Assembly: GCF_027887165.1 (NCBI RefSeq)
Contig: NC_077234.1
Coordinates: 195,528,459-195,592,458 of the forward strand
DNA: 64,000 nt
Reading direction: 5' to 3'
Source: Monodelphis domestica
Taxonomy: Eukaryota > Chordata > Mammalia > Didelphimorphia > Didelphidae
Part shown: piece by piece, positions 55,190 through 64,000 of the stretch
How the letters are laid out: every line of letters begins with the position of its first letter
How positions within the stretch are numbered: the stretch's first letter is position 1
The notes under the pieces: generated by a model
What the model saw: only the letters and a program-made list of their open reading frames with translations
Databases searched by the model: none
Told to the model about the DNA's origin: nothing
Program-made: the position numbers and the translations under genes

Positions 55190-56600
55190 TTATAATCTTC
55201 ACCATTTTTAATTATATATTCAGTTCATTGATACTTTTCTATTTCATCAATAGGTTTTCAAAAATTTGTTCTTTCTTTGAGAACTCTCAGCTGTATCCCC
55301 TAAATTGTTTGACATTTCCTCATTGTACTATTTAACATAGCTGTCAAAGATCTTAAAATATGTTTTGTGACTCAAAGCTTTAGAATATTTGAAGTAGCCT
55401 CCATTTAATTACAAATATCTTTCATATATATCTTACATTGTTGTTGATTTCATTGAATAATGGTCTGAAACGCATTCCTTTGATATTTTACTTTTGAAAA
55501 TAGATGCCAATTTATTTTTGCCTCAATTCATGGCAAATTTTGGTGATGATATTATACAAAGCAGAGAAACATGTATATTGTTGATTGTTCTTATCTTAAA
55601 AATTACAGAAAATTATTTAAAATCTACCTTTTCCAAAAATGTTTTGGGTTTTCTGTATTCTTTTTTGATTATTTGTGATATTTAATCAGGTCTACATAAA
55701 GAATACTTATATCTCCTATAATTGTTGGCAACACATTCTTTTATGAAATTGAATGATAGTTGATACATTCACAATAAATTATGTTGCTCTATTGTGTATT
55801 GTATATGTAAGCTTACTGTGGTTTCCCTATTTTTCTTGATAATCCAAATTTCAATTTTTTATTCTTTAATGGAATACCTAAAACCTTGCTTTTTGAGGAA
55901 TCATTTTATTCAAACTAAATTTTGTTCCATTCTCTCATATTCATTCTGTACATTTTTTTTTCTTTACTGGTAATGATTCTACATATTTCTTGAATGCAGG
56001 AAATTTTGAAGTTTTTTTGTTTTTTTTTTTGCTTACCCATTTTAACATTCTCTTTCCTTATAATGGTTTATTTAATCTATCACATATAAGATAATTCTAT
56101 TTAGGTTTGTGTTTTCTTCCATTTAGTTCTTTTAAATTGATTTTTATCCATTCCTTTTTAAAGTCATCACTTTTTCTCTGAAGCCTTCTTTGCATATGCT
56201 AATTTGTTACTATTCTTTCTCCACCGGCTTTTCATATACAGCTTTTATTTACTTCTCCTATGCCAACTTCCTTGAATTCACTTAGTTTTTAAGTTTCTTC
56301 TTCTAAATACATATGCATGCACCCATTCCTTTATTCATATCATTTATATCTCTAGACTGTTTTTCACCCTTATCTTTTCTTCTTTTGCTTAAGTATATGG
56401 GTTAAAATTCTTCTCTAACCTATTTGCTTTGCTAATAGTCTTTTGTGGTACAAGAAACCTTGATTTATACTGTTCTTTTTCTTTATCTCTGTAACCCTAT
56501 TATAAGTCTATTGTGAATTCTATCCTCCAATATATTGGTTCTGTTTTAATATTTTAATTCTTTATTATATCTGGAGTTCCTAAGAAAGAGAGAATTTCTG
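55190..56600 (-). mobile_element. old L1 ORF2 endonuclease/RT region, minus strand
   Basis: T-rich plus strand with antisense ORF2 cues: 'attacaaatatctttcatat', 'gaataatggtctgaaacgc', 'attttaacattctctttcc' and 'tttaaattgatttttatcc'. It resembles the layout at 1780-3450. No frame survives. Family is probable, limits are approximate. Confidence 0.5.
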
Positions 56601-56879
56601 AATTAATTGGAACTTTATTCTTTTTGTGTGTGTGTGTGTGTAATTGCAAGGAAATATCTCATCCTTTCCATCCATTATAGTTCATTTAAATTTAGTTTAG
56701 TTTTAGCTTTGGGTAAAGTCTTTCTGCTGTCTCACTTCTGAAAATATCAGTTCTTGAACAAAGCAAAAAAATGTGGAAGGAGTTGCTCTATATCCCTCAT
56801 AATAAAAGCTATCTTTTCTCTCTAATCTACCATTAATCACCTATGTCTATGTCTTTAATTTTCTCTCTCTCTCTCCTCT

Positions 56880-59480
56880 GTCTGCTGAAATGGTAGGCAA
56901 TCTGATATCAATTTTATATATACAATCATTTAAAACATTTTCCCTATATGTATCCTTTTGTAAAAGAAAACTCAAATACAAAAATTAATAAAGTTAAAAA
57001 AAAAGTTTGTTTTGGTATTAATTCAGACTCCATAACTTCTTTCTGCAGAAGGAGGTAGTATTTTTTAATCATGAATCCTTCAGGATTGTTTTGGTTCTTT
57101 GTATTGCTGACAATAGTTTTTATAGTCAGTTGTTTATCATGTTCACAGTATTGCTGCCACTGTGTTCAGTGTTCTCCTGACTTTTCTTACTTCACTCTAC
57201 TTCTTTTCATGTAGAGTCTTCTAGATTTTTCTGACCTTGTTCTACTTGTTATTTCTAATAGCATAGTAGTATTCTATTACAATCATATGATATGGTTTAC
57301 TCAGCCATTCTCCAATTGATGAGTATCCCCTCATTTTCCAAAAAATTGAAAAAAGTATATTTATCTTCCAGTTTGTCTTCTTTTCTATCAGTCCCCCCTT
57401 GTATCCCTTTCCCCTCCCACTTTTCTATATCCAAATGATTGTGCACGTTCTTTCCTCTTTGAGTCAATTCTGATGAGAATGAGGTTCAAATCTTCCTTTC
57501 CCACTTCCCCTATCATTCCCTCCACTCTAAAAGCTTTTCCATGACTATTTTAAGTGATATAATTTACCTTATTCTTTTTTTCCTTCTTTCTTCTCTTTAT
57601 CGCTCCTTACTTTTATTTTTGTCTTAGATATCCCATCATATTCAACTCATAATTTTGCCCTTGGTTTATGGATAGTTTTTAATTGCCCTAATAATGATGA
57701 ATTTCTTAGGAGTCAAAAGAATCATCTTCCCTTGTAAAAATGTATCCAGTTTAACCTTATTGACTACCTTTTAAGTTTTCATTCCTGTTCACTTTTTTAT
57801 GCTTCTCTTGAGTCTTAATTGAGAGTCAGATTTTCAATTCCCCTCTCATCTTTTCATCAGGAATGGTTGATTGTCTTCTATTTCATTGAATACCCACTTT
57901 TTCCCTGAAAAATTATATTCACTTTTCTTGGTTAATTTATTTTTTACCCTCTGAAATTTAATACTCTAGGCTTTCTGATCCTTTAATGTAATGTAAGTTG
58001 CTAAATCTTGTATTATTCTGGTTGTGGCTTGAAATATTTAAATTGTTCCCTTTTGTCTGTTTGCAATATTTCCTTCTTTATCTCAGAGTTCTGCAATTTG
58101 GCAACAATATTCTTAGGAATTATCCTTTGAGGTTCTCTTTCAGTAGGTGATTGATATATCCTTTCCATTTCTATTTTACCCTCTGATTCTATAATAACAG
58201 GGCTGTTTTCCTTGAAAATCTCTTGAAAGCTGATGTCTAAGCTCTTTTTTTTTTTGACAATGAGTTTCAGGCAGTCCAGTCACACTTAGATGAACACTAC
58301 AGGATTTATTTTCTATATCAATTATTTTTCTAATACTTCACATTTTCTTCTATTTTTTATTAGGTTGGCTTTATTTGATTATTTCTTGATTCCCATGGAT
58401 TCATTAACTTCTGTTTGCCCAATTCTAAGTTTTATGTAATTATTTTTAATGAGTTTTTGCCCCTCCTTTTCCATTTGTCCAATTCTACTTTAAAAAAAAA
58501 TATTTCCCTTAGTGAATTTTTGTACTTCTTTTACCAGATAGCCAATTTTGCCTTTTAAGGATTTCTCTTGAGTGATTTTTTGTATATCTTTTTTTTTTTA
58601 ATGATCATTTCTGCTTTAAAAAAAATTCCTATCTTCAATGGAATTTTGTGCCTCTTTTACCTATGTACTTATTCTGTTTTTAAGGTATTATTTTCTTCAG
58701 CATTTTCTATGCCTCCTTTACCAATCTTTTCGCTCTTTTTTCATGGTTTTCCTGTATCATTTTCTTTTCCTTCCCCAATTTTCTTCTTAACTCTCTTATT
58801 TTATTTTAAAATACTTTTTAATCTCCTCCAGGATTACTCTGGCCTTGAGAGGAATTGATATTTTTTTTGGGGTGGAGGCTTTGGATTCATTAGCATTATT
58901 GTTTTCCTCTGAGTTTTTTTTTTTCATCTTCCCTGTCACCAAAATAACATTATATATACTGTTGTTTTTCATATATTTGGCTCATTTTGCAGCTTTTTTC
59001 TTTTAATTAAAGAATATTAATGTTAAGCTCTACAACTGTGGTGAAAGACCACTAGTCTAAGCTTTAGGTCCTTTGTTCATGTCCTTCAGATTTAGTTTTA
59101 GGGATCTGTAAGTTTTCAATTTTTCAAACTTGATATAATTTACAGAGTGGTGTTTAATAATTTTCCAGTCTGGGCTCTTACCTGTGTGCAACCACAATCA
59201 CTCTTTATCACTTTGGACCTCTGTTCAAGGTCTCTTGCTTTCCTGAGTCTGCAATCTCTGGTGTGTGCTAGTGCTCCTCCTAGCCTAAGACTGTAATACA
59301 GGACTGTAATTTGGACCTGTGTATGGACAATTTAACAAGAGTTTTGCATGTAGAACCTTGTCTTTTTTTCAGTTGTATTGCTCCAGAATTTCTTTTGAAA
59401 TGTTACATCATAGTTGTTTAGAGGATAATTTATTAGAACTCAGGTGAGTCTGTACCTTCTCTGCCATCTTGCCCACTTTT
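56880..59480 (-). mobile_element. ORF2-less L1 (HAL1-like), nearly full length, minus strand
   Basis: 3' end: 'ggtaggcaatctgatatca', 'taaaagaaaactcaaata', 'aatcatgaatccttcagga', 'ccattctccaattgatgag' (to about 57350) are antisense L1 3' UTR and ORF2 end. The text then passes straight into antisense ORF1 ('ggcaacaatattcttagga' near 58099), its coiled-coil blocks (58240-58860), and a 5' UTR closing 'cttctctgccatcttgccc' (59457-59475). That is the antisense of an L1-type GGGCAAGATGGCAGA start. ORF2 is absent between the two parts, the defining HAL1 arrangement. Length about 2.6 kb. No intact ORF1. Confidence 0.72.
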
Positions 59481-61299
59481 TTCTTTCTTTTTAATAAATT
59501 TTAGTTTTATTTTTTCTTCTTGGTATCTAGATTTATAGTAAGTCTTCTCTCTTGGACTTTTTTGTTTTCCATTTCTTCTCTCTAATGCTAATGCACATAT
59601 TTTCCTTATACTTTATAGTGGATATAAGCCTCATCAAATTCAAGGGTGAAAAGGACAAGTTGATTCTTTTCTCAGAGTAAATTTTATGTGGATATGATTG
59701 ATCTCAGCTATATTTTTTTTAATTATATGCCCAATTCATTGACCTAGTCTTTCTATCTTTTGTTAAATTTTGTGGGGATGTCTTCAGATTATTTTGTGTC
59801 TTTTTTTTTCTCTTTTAGCTATATTGGAAATGTGACTTTTTTTGGCTCAACTATTTTTATCATCTAATTTTTATTTTTATCATCTATTTTTATCATCTAT
59901 TTCTAAGAGAAATTTTTAGTACAATTTCTGTTCATTCCTGCAATATATTTAGAACCAAATTGTTAAATTCAAATACAAGGTTTTTCTATCATGGATGATA
60001 AAAATGGTTTATTATAGAAATGCCAATAGACCTATTTTTTCCTCATTTGTTCTTTTTATATAGTCATCTGTACATGTTTTTAGAATTATCTGACTTTTTT
60101 ACTTCAAACTATTTATAGACTCAACTTTCTCTTTATTTAACAAATAAATAATATTAATAATATTCTATTCTATTTCTTCATCCAATTTCCCACAGTAGTT
60201 TGTATTCTAAGTTGATGCTTTTCATATTTGCTGAGACTGTTATGCAATCAAATGAAGTTTAAGGTGGTTTAGACAGTTTCTTTATTCTTTTGCTTCCTTT
60301 ATTTTGACATTTTTTTCTTTATCCACTGTGGAGAACTATGATTCTTTTTGATGTCTTTTATTCTTCTATAATCATTTATCATCAATACATTCATTGAAAA
60401 AATGCATTTGAAAAATGCAATTGTTTTACAGTTATCTTTTCTCCCCTTCTCTTTATCCTTCTAATTTGATATTGATTTCATCCCTCATTCTCAGCAATCA
60501 GTTGTTGATTGTACATAGCTTGCTTAATGTGAAATGATTTTCCCTCATTGGTAATCAACAATTTCCTCTTAAGATGAAAAACATTTCACTCTTTACAATG
60601 TGATTTCTTGCTTTCTTTATCCAAAACTTTCTGGTTCTTCTGGAGATTAATACTCTTGATAATTAGCTATTGATTTCATAGTAGTTCACTATTCTTTAAC
60701 TCTTGTTTGTGGATTCTGATTTCAATTTTCCAACATATTTTCCACCATCTTTCCATTGGTTTCCTAAGTTTTGAGGTCATAAAATAATGTATATGTTAAC
60801 TTTGTTCAGAGAATTCTCTTGAATTCCTCATAGCCCTTCTTTACCACTTTACCTACTGTAAATACATTTTGACACATGAACAGAGAAACAGATTAAATAC
60901 TAAGAGTTGAAAAGAACCTCATTGGCAATTTTCATAGACAGAATAGATTTTTCACTGTAACAAATTTATTGATTAGTAACATATCTTTTCCTTAACGATC
61001 CTTAGTAACAGAAGACCCATTAAGTCCTAAAGGACTGTTTTTTTTTTTTAATCACTCACTGTAGGAGTAAAATTTCCTACTAAAAAAAAGACTAAAACTC
61101 TTGTTACATTGACTGTTTTTTTTCTTTAATAGACAATGAAAATATCTTTGAGACATAATTTGTCTAAAAGATGAAGATTTAAATTGTTTATATAACTTCC
61201 TTGCTGCCAGAGACATAAAACTTTGCTGCATAAGAGTCAGAATTTATGAACTTCCCAATGTTACCTGAAATAAAATGCTATTCTGTATCAGCTTTTCAT
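59481..61299. other. unassigned AT-rich sequence
   Basis: T-rich, with local repeats such as 'tttatcatctatttttatc' near 59870-59900. It could be a very old antisense LINE, but I cannot assign it. Confidence 0.35.
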
Positions 61300-61844
61300 C
61301 TTAGTGAATATGGAGCAGAGGATTATTGCATCCAATTGAACCAAATCTGTACTTTTGCTGAATATTTTTATATTATTTTTGAGGAAGATTCTTTCATTAA
61401 ATATTATTTTGACTAGTAGTATTTAATTTCATTCTAATCATGACCCTGAATCACTAGCAGGCCTGAGTCAAATCGAACTCAGGACAGCTCTAATTACTAG
61501 ACAGCCTTTCTTGAAATCAAATCTAAATTTGCTTCTGGCTTCCACATTGTTTTAGCTTCCAATTATTTTTACTCCTTCTGTCACATGGGACCAAGCAAAA
61601 AGAAGGCTGAATTCCTCTTTTACATGACAGACTTTCAAACACTTTGTGTGACTTTAACATCCTTGCCATGAATCCCCTTTTCTAGCCTAACCTGCCTCAG
61701 GTTCACGCAAGGTCCTTTACTACCCTGACTCTCCTTCTTTGACATCTCCTCCAGTCCTTCCTATTAATGTCCTTCTAAAATGTGGAATGCAGAAAGAGAC
61801 ACATTATATCATATGTGGTCAGAGCAAGGCAGAAATATAGGATA

Positions 61845-61895
61845 CATAGATATGTATGTACACACATATACAAATATGTATATACACATATATGC
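61845..61895. repeat. (ATGTAC)-type simple repeat patch
   Basis: 'tatgtatgtacacacatata' and similar, low complexity. Confidence 0.7.
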
Positions 61896-62673
61896 AACTA
61901 TCATATCTTTTTCTTCCTCAAGAAGCTATTCTTATTTTATTGTATACCAAATTCACATTGGCTCTCTTCTTTTCTTCTGGAAGTCATGTTATTGTCTCAT
62001 GTTAATTTTATACTTTACTATTTTGCCCCTAAATATTTTCAGATAAACTTATCTACATATACCTCCCTTGTCTTTTATTCTTGATGTCATTTTCTTGAAC
62101 CTATGTGTTAGTTTTTATAAGTATCTTTATTACATTTCAAGTTATTGGATTCAATTTATTTTTCTAACTTGTAAAGTTTTGTTTCATTTTTTGACTGTCA
62201 TTCACTCTGCTTGTATATCTATTCTAACTTTGCTGCCTTTGTGTATTTGATAGAGATATGATCAATGCTTTTTTTCAAATCACTGAAAAATGATTTTAAA
62301 ACATGGAAGCAAGCAGACATCTCTCAGGAAATTCCTGGAGATATCTTCAAAACTTACAATTAAACCATTAATGACTACTTTTTAAGTCCAGGCATTTAAC
62401 CAAATCCTTCTGACTGTACCATTATTTACATCATATCTCTTCAATTTTTCCACAAGAATATCAAGAAAGCATTCATTAGATACTTTGCTGAAATCTAGTC
62501 AAGTTATATGTATAACATATGAGAGATATTTAGTAATTCTGTCCCAAAAAGGTTAATAAAATTATTGTTACATGTTACTATTAGCTTTTTAGATAAATCC
62601 TTGTTAGTTAGTTAGAATGATTGTATCCCTTTGTAGATATTCACTCATCCTTTCTTTAATAATATGTTCAAGA

Positions 62674-63379
62674 CTATGCCCAAAGGGCGATAAAAGACTG
62701 TCTGCCCTTTGATCCAGCCATAGCACTGCTGGATTTGTGCCCCAAAGAGATAAAAAGGCAAAAGACGTGTACAAGAATATTCATAGCTGCGCTCTTTGTG
62801 GTGGCCAAAAATTGGAAAATGTGGGGATGCCCTTCAATTGGGGAATGGCTGAACAAATTGTGGTATATGTTGGTGATGGAATACTATTGTGCTAAAAGGA
62901 ATAATAAAGTGGAGGAATTCCATGGAGACTGGAACAACCTCCAGGAAGTGATGCAGAGCGAGAGGAGCAGAACCAGGAGAACATTGTACACAGAGACTGA
63001 TACATTGGTACAAGAGAATGTAATGGACTTCTCCATTAATGGCTTTACAATGTCCCTGAACAATCTGCAGGGATCTATGAGAAGAAAAAAAAAACTATCC
63101 TCAAGCAGAGGACAAACTGAGGGAGTAAAAACACTGAGGAAAAGCAACTGCGTGACTACAGAGGTTGAGGGGACATGTCTGAGGAGAGACTTTAAATGAG
63201 CACCCTAATGCAAATACCAACAACAAGGAAATGGGTTCAGAGCAAGGACACATGTGATACCCAGACGAATCCCGTGTTGGCTAGGGGAAGGAGGGGGAGG
63301 AGGAAAATAAATGATCTGTTTCCAATGAACAATGTATGAAAATGACCAAATAAAATAATGTTTTAAAAACTAAAAAAAA
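62674..63379 (+). mobile_element. young L1 3'-end insertion
   Basis: A 10-bp perfect duplication, 'atgttcaaga', at 62664-62673 and 63380-63389. It starts in ORF2 at 'ctatgcccaaagggcgat' and is open to 63199, past the C-terminal '[11 protein letters not shown]'. The 3' UTR ends 'gaccaaataaaataatg' and A9. It is closely similar to the 38512-40566 copy, so it belongs to the same lineage. Confidence 0.93.
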
Positions 63380-63488
63380 ATGTTCAAGAGTCTTTCTAGG
63401 AATTGAATTTATGTCACCTTAGTTTGCACTCATTTTCAAAATGTTAACAACTTGTTTGGCTCATCCTCCTTTCTTAGAAATGGTCTAA

Positions 63489-63684
63489 GGTGCAGCTGGG
63501 TGACTCAGTGTATTGAGAACCAGACCTAGAGACAGGAAGTTCTCTTTTCAAATCTGGCCTCAGACACTTCCTAGCTGTGTGACCCTGGGCAAGTCACTTA
63601 GTCCCCATTGCCTAGCCCTTACTATTCTTCTGCCTTGGAGCCAATACACAATATTGACTCCAAGACAGAAAGTAAAAGTTTAAA
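63489..63684 (+). mobile_element. marsupial tRNA-derived SINE
   Basis: 'gtgcagctgggtgactcagt', 'cagacacttcctagctgtg', 'tgaccctgggcaagtcactt' and 'ccttggagccaatacacaat'. Perfect duplication 'aaatggtctaa' at 63478-63488 and 63685-63695. Confidence 0.93.
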
Positions 63685-63789
63685 AAATGGTCTAATCATT
63701 TGTAGAGTCTTATTGGGTATAACTTGAAAATATATTTTGAATTACTCTTTCTCTATTACTAAAATGACTTCCTCAAAGACCAGGTTCAC

Positions 63790-64000
63790 ATTGGTACTTC
63801 CCTGGATTATTTTCATAGCCTCCTATTTTACCTCTCCCTTATTAATCTCTCTTCTCACTAATACATCATCTAAACAGATCTCAACATCATCTTAAAACAT
63901 ATCTTCGTATTTACACTCACTGACTTTTAATAACTCTTTATTGTCTTTGGATAATGAGTAAACTCCTCAGCTTTCTATTTATTTTCTTTGCTAGTTCTTA
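63790..64000 (+). mobile_element. L2-type LINE, running off the window
   Basis: 'catagcctcctattttacct', 'aactctttattgtctttgg' and 'gagtaaactcctcagctttc' match the beginning of L2 3' text at about 47030-47230. The copy is cut by the window edge. Confidence 0.6.

Larger units (their letters stand above)
61300..63740 (-). mobile_element. CR1-clade (L3-like) LINE, 3' half, minus strand
   Basis: Read on the minus strand: RT text at 63480-63390 and 62660-62280 includes the counterpart of 'gctgaaatctagtcaagtta', which encodes a Y-L-D-F-S-like motif A, and 'gttaataaaattattg'. Further on are 'gtgaatttggtatacaat' and the C-terminal stretch near 61800 (plus 'gtccttctaaaatgtggaa', 'atatgtggtcagagcaagg'). 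It ends with 'agaaggctgaattcctc' and 'ctaattactagacag' near 61600-61505. Frames are destroyed. A plus L1 (62674-63379) and a plus SINE (63489-63684) sit inside. CR1/L3 was active early in mammal evolution, so this is among the oldest layers here. Confidence 0.7.

Noticed and set aside
62735..63199. 154-codon frame as a host gene
   Set aside because: It is the C-terminal end of L1 ORF2 within a recent truncated insertion with target duplications.

Overview
The window looks like intergenic or deep intronic DNA from a marsupial, most plausibly a didelphid opossum such as Monodelphis. The call rests on repeat content: tRNA-derived SINEs of the marsupial type (start near 'ggggcagctgggt', with A and B boxes), many L1 copies with marsupial-type 3' ends, an RTE element, and old CR1/L3, L2 and MIR copies. 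The DNA is AT-rich and contains no functional protein-coding or RNA gene that I can support. The open frames present are remnants of retrotransposon reverse transcriptases, simple-repeat artefacts or chance frames. All family names come from recognition by eye, without a database search.

Layout. 1-6.4 kb: LTR-like debris, a minus SINE, an old minus L1, a solo LTR with a 4-bp target duplication, and an unusual L1 5'-end fragment (5089-6320) with a perfect 17-bp duplication but no 3' end. 6.4-14.4 kb: the least repeat-dense part, with a 400-bp GA-rich array, two (TG)n tracts, MIRs, one clean SINE, a 95-bp L1 stub, and several stretches that look unique and could hold conserved regulatory DNA. 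14.4-30.9 kb: several LTR-like segments and ancient L1, L2, CR1/L3 and MIR copies. 30.9-35.1 kb: a 5'-truncated L1 with a 13-bp duplication, interrupted in its reverse-transcriptase region by a 5'-truncated RTE element with its own short duplication and a (TAGA)n-like tail. 36.9-41.6 kb: an old minus L1 split by a younger plus L1, which is itself interrupted by about 280 bp of AT-rich expansion. 42-49.4 kb: AT-rich, old MIR, L2 and L1.

49.55-51.92 kb: a non-autonomous hAT-type DNA transposon carrying a composite minus-strand retro-insertion. In transcript order this is a processed RPL12 copy, an L1 3' end, an unidentified 0.5-kb segment and a poly(A). One diverged 16-bp duplication brackets all of it. 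I read it as a single chimeric retrotransposition event (template switch plus possible 3' transduction), and it is the most interesting object here.

52-64 kb: a purine tract, MIR, an unclassified retroposon, old L1 ORF2, a nearly complete ORF2-less L1 (HAL1-like), and a minus CR1/L3 LINE into which a young L1 and a SINE have inserted, each with its own duplication. An L2 copy runs off the right edge.

The elements do not act as a pathway. Together they record nested insertions, oldest to youngest: CR1/L3, L2 and MIR; then old L1/HAL1, LTRs and hAT; then younger L1, RTE and SINE. I found no evidence for a new functional system.
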